From Closterium sp. Naga37s-1 (lineage: Eukaryota > Streptophyta > Zygnematophyceae > Desmidiales > Closteriaceae), in NCBI GenBank assembly GCA_947471745.1, contig CANJKZ010000172.1, forward strand, positions 1,446,501 to 1,510,500: a stretch of 64,000 nt of DNA, written 5' to 3'. The position numbers were made by a program, and so were the translations under genes. This document shows positions 52,390 to 64,000 of the stretch, piece by piece. Within the stretch, counting starts at the first letter, position 1. The number at the start of each line of letters is the position of its first letter. The notes beneath the pieces were generated by a model. That model saw only the letters and a program-made list of their open reading frames with translations. It searched no databases and had not been told where the DNA came from.

Positions 52390-55300
52390 TCAGTTCAGAG
52401 CCATCCCAGCCAGCTTGCAACACTTCCAATGCTGCTGCTCCACCAGCCTCTTGGTCATCATGTCAGCCGGCTGCCCCGTGGTCTTCACGTAGCGCAACTC
52501 AACTTCACCCGCGGTTACCATGCTCCTCGTCCAATGCCACTTCACCCTCATGTGCTTCGTGAGTCCATGCAACACAGGGTTCTTAGCAAGAGCAATGGCA
52601 CCCTGGCTGTCACAGTACAGTGGGGTAGGTCCTTGCTGCTCCTCCCCCAATTCAGCCAACAAACGCCGCTGCCACACAATCTCCCGTACGGCACGGAAGA
52701 GTGCCATGTACTCGGACTCCACCGAGCTCAAAGCTTGGTCAACCTGCTTCTTGCTCTCCCAAGCAGTTGGGCCTCCACCAACACAGCATATGAAGCCTCC
52801 CACACTTGTCATGTCCTCTGGTTCTGATGCATATGAAGCATCCGAGTAGGCGGTGAGGAACAAACGCCCGGGTTCAACACCATCCGCGCCCTTTTGGCGC
52901 CTTTGTGCCGCCGCCGAGTATTGCAGCCCAACGGTCGGTGTTTGGCCAAGATACTTGGCCACCCTCATTCCAGCTGCTACCTGCTCCTCATTAGGGCATT
53001 GCACAACCCTAGCCAGCTGCCCGGTAGCAAACGCGACGTCCGGTCGGGTGTTTACCGCCGCATACATGAGGCTGCCCACCAACGAGTGAAATCGGCGCCT
53101 CTCCTCTTCACCAACGCTCTCCTCCTCTGGTCCCTTCACACACTTGAACCCAGAGGGAAAGGGTGTAGCCACATTGCCTTCACTCTGCCCAAAGATGGCA
53201 GCCAATGCCTCCAGGTACTTTCGTTGATGCACCCGCATGCACCGCTTCTCCACATCTCGTTCGATGTGGAGCCCAAGGTAGAAGCTCACGTCACCAAGGG
53301 CCTTGCACTTGAACTTGTCTTGAAGCTTCAGCATCACCTCCTTCACAAGGTCAGAAGAGGGTGAGAAAATGAGGATGTCATCCACATAAACCACCATGAA
53401 ACTCCTCTGCTCCCCCTCGCCAAGCATGAACAAGGAGTGATCGGCCGTTGAGGGAGTGAAGCCGATCCCCTCCAACATTTCGCGCAGCTTCATGTACCAT
53501 TGCCTAGGGGCCTGCTTCAGCCCATAGAGGGCCTCTTCAGCTTCCACACTCTGCCACTACCATCATCAAACCCCTAATCTCCTCCTCAAGGATGCCGTTA
53601 AGGAATGCCGTTACGATGTCCATTTGCTTTACTACCCATCCTTTGATGGCGGCTCCCGCGAATAGGGTTCGCAGCGTCGTCGGCTTCACCACAGGGGCAA
53701 ACAGCTCTTTGAAGTCCACCTTCTCCTTCTGCTGGTACCCCTTGGCTACAAGCCTAGACTTGTAGCGCTCGATCTTGCCGTCGGCATCCGACTTGATTTT
53801 GAAGAGCCACTTGGACGTTATCGCCGTACGCCCCTCCGGTAGCTCCACCAATTCAAACGTGTCATTCTCCTCGATGCTCTTCAGCTCACCCTCCATGGCC
53901 TTCTTCCACTCCTCAGCATCACTACTCTCCAAAGCCTCCTTGAGAGTTGCTGGTTCTCCCGGCATCTCCACCGGAGAGAAGAACGCGAAGGCACACTCCT
54001 CGTAGTCACTCTCCTCGTCGTCTCCGACCATCATTGCCGCTCCGGCCAGGGCTGTCTTGCCCTGCTTTCCCGGCGCATCATAGGTCAGCCTATTAGGGGG
54101 TTGAACTCTCCTCTTCCCCCTTCCTTCCTCCTCAGCTGCAGGGACTTGAAGGCCTTGGCGTTGCTGCGGTGTGGCTCGAATCCGTGGAGCACTCGTAGTA
54201 CGGGAAGGGAGTGACGGTGCACGCTCGCTCACTTGCTGCACCTCCTCCTCTTCTTCCTCTGCATCATTGGCCTCCTCTCCCCCATTCACAAGGGAGGATT
54301 GCCTTGTGGTTGTGCTGCCGCTGCTCAGCTCCAAAGGCAGCTCCACATGCTCCAAACCGGAACTCTTCACCTCCCCAAACCGCACGCCTATCTTCGCCTC
54401 ATTCTCCGCCTTCCAATCCTTGTACATGAAGTTCTCCATGAACTTGCAGTCCCTGCTCACCAAGAACTTCTTGGTGAATGGGTCCCAAAGAAGCCATCCC
54501 TTGCTGTTTTGAGCCATGCCCAAGTGCACGGCCCACACCGCCTTGGCACCAAGCTTGTTGTGCCGAAGATGCTTAGGCACGAGCGCCATGCACATGCACC
54601 CGAACACCCGAAGCATATCCACCTTTGGCTTCCTTCCTAGCCACTCCACATAGGGCACCCATTTGTCTGCTCCCACATGAGTCAAGGCTCTGTTCTTGGC
54701 CACACACGCGCTCCGCACTGCATCAGGCCAGAAATAGTCGGGTAGCCCGGCTTCAATGAGCAACCCGCGTGCCGCCTCCGTGATTGTGCGGTTCGCTCGC
54801 TCGGCGATGCCGTTCATTGCAGGGGAGTATGGCATGGTGAGGGAGTGCCGAATACCATTCTTCTTCAGCCACAACCCAAACTCCTTGCTCAGGAACTCTC
54901 CCCCTCGATCGGTGCGGATTGACTTGACTAGACGGTCTTGTTGCCGCTCCACCATCGGGAACCAATCCGTCTTCAACGTTTCAGCCACGTCGCTCTTCTT
55001 GGCCAGCACGTACACCCAAGTCATGCGGGTGTAGACGTCGACAATGGTGAGAAAATACTCAGCTCCAGCAGCTCCAAGCTTCAGGGGGCCCACCACGTCC
55101 ATCACCACCTCATCAAGCGGTGCCTTTGCCGTTGCCTCCGAACTAGGGAACGGAAACCGGGTGAACTTGGCTTGAATGCACGTCGGGCAGCCAAGCACCT
55201 CATCGGGCTCCCCCTTCACACGTATGCCAGCAACCATCTCATTCTTCACTAGCTGCTGCAAGATGGGCAGGGCCACATGCCCCATGCGCCGATGCAAGGT

Positions 55301-57142
55301 GAGCCAATCACACTCCCCCGTAGCCGAAGTTGGATTGGAGAATGCCGCTCTCGCAATAGCGCCCCACATACTCTCTCCGTAGTCCTCCTCCGCTGCTGCC
55401 TCTGGGTTCTCCTCACCCTTTTGCTGCTCCTTGGTTGCTGCACCACTCTCCTTAGGTTCACTGAACTTGCTGGTCCCTCCAGGTTTGCTCTTCTTGAGCT
55501 CATTCTCCTTAGCGCGACCGTTCGCGCCATCGTCGCTACCGACCGCTCCATCCTTGGTGCTGATGCTTGCTGCCACTTGCCTCTCCTTAGGCATAGGGAC
55601 CACTGGGATCTACCACATCTCGTTGTAGACATCCCTGTCCTCATGAAGGTCCCAAAGAATTCGATCGCCAAGCCTTGCGGTGTAGGTCTTGGCTCCCTTC
55701 GAGTTCGTGTCCATGCCGGCCTTTGCCAACCGCCGCACGGAAATCAGGTTTGCAGCAAGGCTGGGCACCCAAAGCACGTTCTTGAGGCCCACCATCTTCC
55801 CATCAGCACCCTTGAACATGGCCTTGCCCATGCCTTTCACCTCTGCTCGCTGCCCCAAAGCCGATGTGACATGCTTCACCGGTGACGGCTCGAGTTCGGT
55901 GAGCAAGTCCGGGCGAGGTGTCATGCTATAGGTAGCGCCACTGTCAATCACCCAATAGTCCAGGGGGTGTAGGGTCACCTTCCCCACAGCTGCTGGCTCC
56001 TCAAAGCCTTCATCCTTCTCTGGACCAGCCGGTACTTGCGTCGACACGAAGTAGAATAGACCCGGGTATCGATCGTCGCTCGGGTCCTTGTCGTTGTCTC
56101 CGCTCTTCATGTTTGCAGCTCCGCCACCGCGACCGCCACGGCCTCCACGGCCTCGTCCTCTCCCTCCTCCTGCTCCTCTACCCTCTTGGCCTTGAGCAGG
56201 GGTCCAACCATCAGGGAGTTTGTAGCAGTCGCGCCACATGTGTCCGCTCTTGTGGCAATAGTGACACTCGCCGTCGAATCGGCCGCGACCGCGTCCGTAG
56301 CTCTTGTCGTCGCTGCCGTAACCGCCACTCCTGCGGCCTCCGCCGAAGTTGCTGCCACCAAACCTTCCTCCCCCTCGTCCTCTGCCTCTTCCTCGACCAT
56401 ATCCACGGCCGATGCTCGCTGCCCCAGCGCCATCCGCACTCGCCAACTCACGGCGGCGGAAATCCTCTTGAAGGATAGCTCGCTTCACGTCTTCAAGCGA
56501 GAGGCGGGGCAAGTCGCGATTAAGGTTGATGATGAGCGAGGACCATGACTCTGGGAGTAAGGCCAGCAACTTGGTCTTCTTTTGGAGCTCACTGTAGTTC
56601 AAATCAGCTCCCTCAAGCCGCGTCAACAAGTCGAAGAATTTCTGCACCCCTTCTTCAACCGCTTCGTCTTCTTCAATTCGTAGTGCCGCCATTTGCCGTT
56701 CCAACACCACCGCTACCGCCGCTGTTGCAGGAGCATGTACACCCTTGAGAGCAGCCCATGCCTTTGGTCCTTTCTCTGGTTCACGCTGGAATGGCTTGAT
56801 GTGACGGATCTGACTGCTCCCCAACGCTTGCCCAAGTAAGAGATAGCCTTGTGCGCTCTTCCGCACCCACGGGCTCTTCTCCGGGTCGTTCTCGGGGCGC
56901 TTCTCCGTTCCTTCCATCACCTCCAGCAGGTCATAGTGGTCAAAGATGTTCTCCATCTTGAAGGACCATTCAGCAAAGTTGTCGCCGTTGAACTTGTCAA
57001 GCCCAAACACCCTAGGCTCATCCCTAGGTGGGCCAAGACTTGGTTGCATGGGCGCCATGGCTGAATCACGGGGTTGGCCTTGAGCTTGAGCTTCTCCACT
57101 GCCACCAGCACCTCTGCCACCCCTTTCCTCAGGTCCAGACAT
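52390..57142 (-). pseudogene. C gag-pol, one stop and frameshifts
   Basis: Gag starts MSGPEERGGRGAGGSGEAQA (57142). Capsid text FNGDNFAEWSFKMENIFDHY. CCHC knuckle CHYCHKSGHMWRDC. Protease VIDSGATYSM. A TAG at 55610-55612 separates the next frame. Pre-integrase LHRRMGHVALP. Integrase: MDVVGP, RTDRGGEFLS and MNGIAERANR all present. RT begins TAITSKWLFKIKSDADGKIE. Around 53540-53570 a small deletion (EEIR-GLMM) and a second shift break RT before ALYGLKQAPRQWY; then YVDDILIF and RNase H (YSDASYAS, ESEYMA, YCDSQGAIALA) run open to 52390. Few lesions and similar LTRs suggest a fairly recent copy. Confidence 0.9.
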
Positions 57143-57164
57143 TGTCGAAACTGCTCCAAGGGGC

Positions 57165-57174
57165 TCTGATACCA
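57165..57174 (-). other. Primer-binding site of C (core)
   Basis: The core of minus-strand TGGTATCAGAGC, two bases from the 5' LTR. Confidence 0.9.
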
Positions 57175-57176
57175 CT

Positions 57177-57996
57177 TGTTATAGTCACAATAGGCTTGAA
57201 TGTGCCTAAAACGAAAGATAGAGAGCACAGACGGATTTCTGCACAGCGGCTTCAAACGTTGATAGCGCTCTGCTCACAGCTGAAAATGACTTGATTCAAA
57301 TTGGATCTGGAGCGTCTTCACGTCGTCTACAATTAGCAATTTAGATTGCACGATTTGATAAAGAATTGACGACACAGCATCGGTTTGAACGAACGGTACT
57401 ATGGCAGCCACTATAGTCTTAGAACACAAGATAGGAAGAGTTACGAGTTGGGAATGACTCCCAGCTCCTACAAACCCCAAGAGCCGAGGTACAGTGATGT
57501 GGAACAGTGCCACACTGTCCCCAACCACGAAGGGTCTCGAAACTACCCTTCACTAGGGCCTACACAAAGTGAAATGTTACACTACACAAAGTAATGTAAC
57601 TATCTTCAATATCTTGAGGTGTACCCTTTTTGGCGAGCTTCGAAATCACTTGAGGCTTGACACCAAGGCTCGGGCTCTTCATCACAAACTCATCCTTGAG
57701 TTCTTGATGGGTCTGCTGCACACACCTGCGACACGCCGAACGTTCGACACAGGACAAAATAGAAACCGCGCACGACAAAATAGAAACCGCGCGCGAGACA
57801 CAAACGACCGCGTAACACGCGTCTAGCGATAACTCGCTATTGACTCGACACACACACTCGACATCATGACTCAACATTCACACACAATTATAAGCATGAA
57901 ATATATATTATCCCATGCCCTCATACCATTCCATACACACACACATTCACGCACACGGACAACAAGCCGAGTGCAAACCGTAGGGTTGCACCAACA
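57177..57996 (-). repeat. C 5' LTR
   Basis: 820 bp. On the minus strand it starts TGTTGGTGCAACCC and ends ACTATAACA. Confidence 0.9.
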
Positions 57997-59590
57997 TCAC
58001 CAAGGTGACCCAACTGAGGCGGCTGTAGTCATCCAAAAAGGTGATGAAGTACCTGCTGTCCTTCTCTCTGTCAGGAGTTTGCATGGGGCCAAACACATCC
58101 GTGTGCACCAACTCAAGAGGTGCGGTGGCCCGAGAGGTGGAGGTTGGAAAGGAGGTCCTTGGCAGCTTCCCGGTAGTGCAATCAGGGCACTTGCTTGGCT
58201 GCCCACCACCCTCCTTAATCTCCACACCCTTCAGCTCCCCCTTCTTCACACACTCCACAAGCTGTTGCTTCCCCGCATGCCCCTTGCGTAGGTGCAGCAA
58301 ATCCGCCGTCACCTGCTCCATGTCCTTCCAACGGGTGCTACAAGCGGCTTCCTCCGCTTCAACACCATGTGCCTTCTCCACCTGAGGCACACAAACTGGA
58401 ACAAGGTATAGACCTTTCTCTAACTTGGCCTCCATCACCACAGCTCCGCCCTTGCAAACCGTGCCACCTTCCATGGTGAAGGTGCATATGTATTCTTGCT
58501 TCGCAAGCTGAGAGCATGAGAGAAGGTTGGCTGCCAATTCAGGAACATGAAGCACACCCTTCACATTCAGCACCTCCCCCTCCTTCCCCTTGACGGTGAT
58601 GGTGCCGATGCCGATTGCTTGTAGCACATCTCCGCTCCCCACAATCACATTTCTGGAGTTAGGTGGGAGGGAGTGATAGGTGGTGAAGAGGTCGCGCCGA
58701 GGTACCATTCCACAGGTTGCTCCAGAGTCCAGAATGAGCTGATTGGGGTCAGCCAACGTACGACCAGCAAGCGCCGTCTCTGTCTCCAAGGATAAGAAGG
58801 AGAATCCATGATCCGATGAGTCCTCCTTTCCCTTCTTATCCTCGTTTGCCACCGCTGCTGCCGCTTTCTCTTTGCTGCCCTTCTTGTTCCATGCTCCATT
58901 CTTCATCCTCCTCTCCACCCACTCAGGCCTAGTGACAGGTGGAGCCTCTCCTGGGTACCCTTGAGGCTTCCACCCATCTGGTCGGCTCCAACACTCCTTC
59001 CAAGAGTGCTTCCGGTTGCATCCAGGGACGAGGCACTTGTCGAGATCCTTCTTCTTCCCCCCACCTCCTTGCCGCTGCTGGTATTTCTTGGAGGCAGCCC
59101 TATCCCCTGCCCCCATTCCCCCTTCAACTCCTCTACCAGCATCCCGTTTGCGAGCCTCATCAGAGACCAACACCTCCCAAATCCAGGCCTTGGTCCATTT
59201 CTGTTGCTCAAGGTGAAGGTACTGCAGTAGGGCCTCGTTCGCCTCTTGGTCCAGCCCCTGGAGTGCGGTGTAGATGATCTCCTTCTCATCTACAGTATAG
59301 TTCAACTCCTCTAAGGCTCTCACATACTCATCCACCCTCTGGAGATACTGCACCATGGTCTCCCCATCACCATAGTTGCGTTCCATGGTGTAAAACCGCT
59401 TCCTCCATGTGAGTATGCTTAGCAGTCCCTTTTGCAGATGGCGATCTTGAACTCTCTTCCATGCTTGGGCAGCTGCTCCTTGCTTCCCCTTCATGTCAAT
59501 CAGCATCTTTAGGAGCTCTAGTTGGCCTTCCAAGGCCCAACACAGGTACTGGAACGCTTGCTTGTCCTTGCGGTCCCTTGGCACAAATCG
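57997..59590 (-). pseudogene. Copia fragment J: gag C-terminus, protease, start of integrase
   Basis: One open minus-strand frame begins mid-gag (DRKDKQAFQYLCWALEGQLE), then UBN2 core, a variant knuckle CLVPGCNRKHSWKEC (C-x4-C-x3-H-x4-C), protease LILDSGATCGMV, pre-integrase LLHLRKGHAGKQQL and integrase HTDVFGPMQTP to DDYSRLSWVTLV, where the C LTR starts. The true gag start is lost at 59590, where plus-strand B pol begins. No stop codons in over 520 codons, so the fragment is young despite truncation at both ends. Confidence 0.85.
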
Positions 59591-62500
59591 GGTAACACGG
59601 CAGCCGTGGCTTCAATGGAGGAGCAATATAGTATGCAAAGTGCGGAGCTGATTGGCGCAAGCGCAGCCGTGAAGGCGTCAGCTACCTCGGGCCAAGCTGA
59701 TTGGGAGACTTGGCATCGGCGACTTGCACATGTAGCTCTCTCCACCTTGGAGTTGATGCACAAGGAGAAGTGCGTACACGGTCTGCAAGTGCATGGTGAT
59801 GGTGCTGCCTTTGGCGGCTGCGAGGCATGCATGCAGAACAAGTTCGTGCGATTTCCGTTCCCATGTGCGGAGGGATCAGCGAAGGCACCATTGGAGGTGG
59901 TGCACATGGACCTTGTAGGTCCTATGCGGACTGAGGGGACTAGGGGAGCATTGTACTTCCTCACCATGGTGGACGAATGGAGTCGATTCACATGGGCACG
60001 TCCCTTGTCCAAAAAGAGTGATGCCGCTGCAGCAATCAAAGAGGATTGGCTGCCAATGGTAGAGCGGCAGTCCACGAGACTGGTGAAGGTGCTTTGGAGT
60101 GACTGTGGTGGTGAGTTCCTTGGAACTGATTTCACCAATTTCCTGAAAGGAACGGCATCCGACACCAGCTGACCTGCCATGGAACACCACAGCAAAACGG
60201 CGTTGCCGAGCATGCCAACCGGACCATTGGCGAGGCGGCCAAGACCTTGTTGGGGGCTGCTGGAATGCCCTACAAGTTCTGGCCTGACGCTGTCCGCCAT
60301 GTCATTACGGTCAAAAACAGAGTCTTAACGTATGTTGGCGAGAAGCACTGGGTGCCGTATGAGCGTTGGCTTGGCAAGAAGCCAACCATTGACATGCTGC
60401 GTGTGTGGGGCTGCATGGGTCTTGTGATGGTGCCTAAGGACCAGAGGCACAAGCTCGAAGTTGCTGCTGTGTGGGCTGTCCATCTTGGGATGGCAGCTTA
60501 CTCGAAGGGGTGGCTGATGTGGGACCCCAAGAGCAAGAAGACCCTTGCCAGTCATGACGTCAAGTTTGTTAAGGACGTCATGTACAAGAACTGGCAGCAG
60601 CAGCAGCAGCAAGTGCAGATCGGCTTTCGTCTACAGGAGATTGAGCGGTCTGCAGTGAAGGAGGTTCAACTGCACCTCAATGATCTCCCAGGGTTAGAGC
60701 TGACCAGTGACCACAGTGGCGGTGGTGATCAGCAAGTTGCTGGTCCTGCTGCAGAGGAGGGGTTGGAAGATGAGTCGGTGCGAGTGGAATCACCATCCCA
60801 GCCTGAGCCTGCTGTACAAGCCAAGGTCACGAAAGGGAGTGTGCAGACAAGAGCTTCACCACTTGGGCAGCAAGGTGCTACCCGTGAGAAATGAGTGGCA
60901 GCACCACCTTCAAGGCTGAAGTACAGCCGTTTGGGAGGACCCAAACAGGGTGCCATGGCTGTTCAGGCTGATGAGGGAGATGATGAAGAGATGGCTTTTT
61001 GCTTCTTCACACCCTTGCCTGGAGAACCAGCCACATTGGAGGAGGAAATCAATGAACCTCAGAAGGAAGAGTGGAAGGCTGCCATGGATGCGGAGTTCAA
61101 TAGTCTCATTGAGAATGGGACTTGGGAGCTTGTTGAGCTACTCGAAGGGCGACGGCCCATCAGTAGCAAGTGGATCTTCAAAGTGAAGACGGATGCTGAT
61201 GGAGCACTGGAGCGGTTCAAGAGCCGCTTGGTTGCCAAAGGGTTTCAGCAGAAAGAAAAGATCGACTTCAAGGCAATCTTTGCTCCTATGGCTAAGCCAG
61301 TAACATTGAGGAGTTTGCTGGCTGGCGCAGCTGTGAAGGGATGGCATGTGAAGCAGGTGGATATCACCACTGCATTCCTAAATGGAATACTATTGGAGGA
61401 TATCTACATGAAGCAGCCTGACGGCTATGATGACGGTACTGGTAGGGTGTGCAAGCTTAAGAAGGCTATCTATGACCTTAAGCAAGCACCTAGGTGCTGG
61501 TACGAGAAGCTCGAGGAAGTGCTGCTGACTGGAGGCTTCAAAACATCCCAAGCTGACCACAGCTTGTTCCTGCTCGGAGAGGGGGAGCAGCGGCTCTTGC
61601 TGCTGGTGTATGTCGATGACATACTGCTATTCTCACTTTCCATGGAGCAGATTGAAAGGGCTCAGAAGCTGCTGGTGGACAACTTCAAGTGCAAGATGCT
61701 TGAGGATGTCCATTAATACTTGGGGCTGCAGATTGAGCGAGATGTTGAGAGGAAGTCACACTACATCTCTGGCGTGATGGAGCGTTATGGTGTGAATGAG
61801 GGTCGCACTGTAATGATGCCATTTCCTGCAGGCTACAAGCTACAAAAGGCAGCTGAGGATGATGATGTGCTCGAGGATGAGCTGCAGAATCAGTACCAGT
61901 CACTCATTGGGAGTGTGATGTATGCAGCAGTGCATACGCGACCTGATGCTTCATTCGGAATTGGGCAGTTAGCCAGAAATGTGCAGCAGCCCACAGAGGA
62001 GCACTTAGAGGTGGCAAAGCGCTTGGTGCGCTACCTTGGATCTACAGCATCTGCTGGTGTTCAGTTTTCAGCTGGAGGCCAGCTAATACAACCTGGAGCA
62101 GATGGGATCATGCCTGGAACCTTGAAGCTGTCGTGCTTCACCGACGCTACATGGGCCTCGGAGGATGGGGATCAGTCATCTGTAGGTCGCTATGTGTGCA
62201 TGGTCGGAGGAGGACCAGTGAGTTGGAGGTTCAAGAAGCAGAGTGAGATTGCTCAGTCTTCGGCAGAAGCAGGGTACATGGCGATGTATCATGCCATTAA
62301 GGAGATTGTGCTCCTGAGGAAGCTGCTGGAGGACATGGGAGCTGAATAGGAGGGACCTACACCACTTTTCTTTGACAGCGAGAGTGCTATTGCCATGGCC
62401 ACTAATCCTATCCTGAATGGGCTGAACAAGCACATGAAGGTTAATTGGCACTGGGTGAGGCAGATGGTGAAGGAGGGGGCTGTTGAGCTTCATTCGGTGA

Positions 62501-62595
62501 AGGCCTGCAAGCAGGCAGCTGATTTTCTTACCAAGAGACTTCCCCAGAGCGCACATTGGAAGTGTGCTAAGATGTGTGGCATGGCGTTGCACTAG
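59590..62595 (+). pseudogene. B pol: integrase, RT and RNase H, with stops
   Basis: WHRRLAHVALSTLELMHKEK (pre-integrase), VHMDLVGPM (first Asp), SDCGGEFLG (second Asp), a frameshift near 60155, then CHGTPQQNGVAEHANRTIGE with the catalytic Glu. In-frame stops at 60892 (TGA), 61714 (TAA, in H*YLGLQ) and 62347 (TAG, GAE*EGPT). RT carries VYVDDILLFS, RNase H FTDATWAS, EAGYMAMY and FDSESAIAMA, ending KMCGMALH. Gag and protease of B are absent on this side. Confidence 0.88.
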
Positions 62596-62696
62596 TGTGT
62601 CCAGCAATAACATAGAAGCATGTGCGTTTGTCAGTGTGATGAGTCTGTATGCGTGGAAGTGTGTGTGCATGCAGTCCGTTAGTCTGAGGGGGAGTT

Positions 62697-62965
62697 TGTT
62701 GTATGCACGTCAGTATGCGTGCATGTCATCCTAATGTCCTGCTGTGTGCTCGTGCAATCCATGCTTGCATCATTTGCATGAGCATAAATCATTCTGCATG
62801 GCTGTTGGATATTACCACCTCTGAGTTTTTCTCCAAGTCTAAATGCTTGATCACGCAGGAGAAATCCAGAGCTTTCCAACGATACCAAGATCGCCTTATT
62901 CCGACCAAGATCGCCCAAGTTACAAGATTTCCAAGATTTGGGAATTCTATCTTAATTGGGATATT
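62697..62965 (+). repeat. B 3' LTR, truncated
   Basis: The first ~269 bp of the B LTR, preceded by the PPT GAGGGGGAG. It stops matching around 62960-62966, where pogo coding sequence starts. Confidence 0.85.
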
Positions 62966-63489
62966 ACAACGACTGGTTCGCCGAGTTCGACATCAACACC
63001 TTCACGCCAGCAAGTGCAGTGTGCACTAGACCGTCGCTTTGAGTCGTAGTGTCTAAACCGTTTTGACCCTCTAATGTGCGCCCTGTAGTAAACTTGAAAA
63101 AGCCCCGGGCTGAGCTGGTCCTCAAGTGAATTGCAGCTGCCTGGGCGGCCGTGCCTGAGCACATCATCGAACGTACCTTCCTCACCACCGGCATCTGCAA
63201 CGCCGTTGATGGGTAGCAGGACCACCTCATCGAGGCCCACATGCATGAAGCGGGCAAGGTTGAGGTGGTCGCTGATGTTCACACCGCTCTTAAGGTGGAG
63301 GAGTGGGTGAACCCCCTCTTCGCCACAGCTGCTGAAGACGCGGAGGCTGCTGTGGCGATGGATCACGAGGATTGCGGGGACCTGCCGCCGGAAGAGGAGG
63401 AGGAGGAGGAGGAGGAGGAGGAGGAGGAGGAGGAGGAGGAGGAGGAGGAGGAGGAGGAGGATGTGCAGGAGGACGAGGAGCAGGAGTGA
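62966..63489 (+). pseudogene. P2 transposase C-terminal part
   Basis: It opens YNDWFAEFDINTFTPA, then (63070-63210) a region like the P1 C-terminus: AAAWAAVPEHIIERTFLTTG versus P1 EAWDQVPKQVIIGAFRHCGI. Stops at about 63127 and 63214. The end is acidic with a (GAG)n-encoded poly-Glu run (63393-63461), as in P1. It is read as the continuation of 42197-43716; the QPLD-containing piece between them is missing. Confidence 0.75.
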
Positions 63490-63752
63490 GTCGTAGGGAG
63501 TGCTTAAGGAGACGCTGAGCCTAATGCATGTGTGGAATGTAACGATGATTACTGCATGGTCCGTAGGAATGTAACTGCTTGATTGCTAGGAATGGTAACT
63601 GCTTGGTCCTTAGGATTGTCAATGGGGTCTTAGAATGGTACAGGGCAAAAGGGAGGTCCTCACAAAACAGTACCAATTCAAGAGTCTCACTGCCCTATAG
63701 AGAGTCCAGGGGGACCCTTTTACCGGCGGGTCCTATATCCGGGAGAATACGG
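63490..63752 (+). other. P2 3' non-coding end and right TIR
   Basis: Short repeats of AATGTAACTGCTTG-type text (63550-63610) lead to the TIR (about 63729-63752). Confidence 0.6.
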
Positions 63753-63754
63753 TA

Positions 63755-64000
63755 CATAGTTATAAAGAGCATATGTAGTATATTGATAAATGTTACGAAT
63801 AGAGAAATGAGAAGCTGCACTAAGCATTCCTGCCTGTAGCAAGAACGGAGAATACAGAAAGGAGTACGAAGGCGAAATGTTGAAGCGACGCGAACAGTTG
63901 GAAAGCATCTGGACCGTCGGAGCAGACAGCATCGGGCAGCTGCAGGAGCGAGGAAATTGGCGGGAACAATTTCGTAACTGTACGAGCCGCACGGTTGGGT
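63755..64000. other. Flank of P2, probable Q remainder then unknown DNA
   Basis: The first ~25 bp fit copia Q 3' UTR. The rest to the window end shows no recognisable feature. Confidence 0.4.

Larger units (their letters stand above)
51519..57996 (-). mobile_element. Copia C, minus strand, both LTRs present
   Basis: LTRs 51519-52348 (830 bp) and 57177-57996 (820 bp) match except for a 10-bp indel and scattered changes. PPT next to the 3' LTR (minus CCGAGGGGGAGTT). PBS TGGTATCAGAGC two bases from the 5' LTR. The 5-bp flanks differ (ATAGT at left, TCACC at right), so this is not a simple insertion. The clade differs from E/F: long LTRs and a canonical zinc knuckle. Confidence 0.88.
49883..62965 (+). 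mobile_element. Copia B, interrupted and partly inverted
   Basis: 5' LTR 49883-50670, PBS, gag start at 50908, and pol resuming at 59590 up to 62595, then the PPT GAGGGGGAG and a truncated 3' LTR. The gag/pol interval is replaced by copia C and fragment J. Confidence 0.8.
41580..63752 (+). mobile_element. P2: pogo-type DNA transposon, split by nested copias
   Basis: The left TIR TCGTATTCTCCCGGATATAG and right TIR CTATATCCGGGAGAATACGG are inverted repeats of about 24 bp, each next to TA (41578-41579, 63753-63754), the Tc1/mariner/pogo target duplication. Between them the transposase N-terminal part (42197-43716) and C-terminal part (62966-63489) lie in order on the same strand, separated by about 19.2 kb of copia DNA. 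Confidence 0.85.

Noticed and set aside
63241-63489. Independent acidic protein gene
   Set aside because: It fits as the C-terminal tail of the P2 transposase, with the same poly-Glu ending as P1.

Overview
Eukaryotic nuclear DNA, almost entirely a nested pile of transposable elements around one convincing host gene. It looks like a streptophyte green alga, possibly a zygnematophyte such as Closterium. That is an inference from the GC-rich Ty1/copia polyproteins, initiator-Met primer sites (TGGTATCAGAGC), small GT-AG introns and a secreted CHRD-domain gene; no rRNA or organelle marker confirms it.

Layout. 0.2-3.05 kb: broken pogo-type (DDE) transposase gene P1. 3-8 kb: non-coding DNA with a long TG microsatellite, a foldback MITE and short tandem arrays. 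8.2-10.8 kb: minus-strand copia integrase fragment abutting a broken Ty3/gypsy gag-protease region. 11.30-11.68 kb: a 376-bp LTR element with a 38-bp interior. 12.2-23.2 kb: a three-level nest in which copia K (gag remnant plus 5' LTR) is split by non-autonomous LTR element D (target duplication GAAAC), itself split by intact copia E (ACCCC) with a 1,986-residue open gag-pol frame. 24.27-25.66 kb: four-exon CHRD gene. 25.74-40.70 kb: copia F (TTGTT), starting 71 bp after the CHRD stop codon and merged with its relative G, which holds a truncated copia (H), an intact 4.4-kb hAT transposon (8-bp duplication CTCTCGAC, five-exon 855-residue transposase), a pogo-type MITE inside that hAT, and an 872-bp hAT deletion derivative. 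41.58-63.75 kb: pogo element P2 (TA duplication, matching terminal inverted repeats), whose transposase is split by about 19 kb of copia A, copia B, copia C and an inverted copia fragment J.

How it works together. The copias A, E, F, G and H and the gag-less D form one group: LTRs of about 98-140 bp usually starting TGTCA and ending TGACA, C-rich minisatellite leaders where a leader survives, a hairpin containing the polypurine tract, and in most copies a repeated TTGTG hairpin block just upstream of it. D, the small hAT and the MITE lack the protein functions they need and carry the terminal signals of autonomous relatives present in the same window. The most notable items are the intact E and hAT elements, the 376-bp LTR element, the conserved 3' RNA-like block and the gag-less D.
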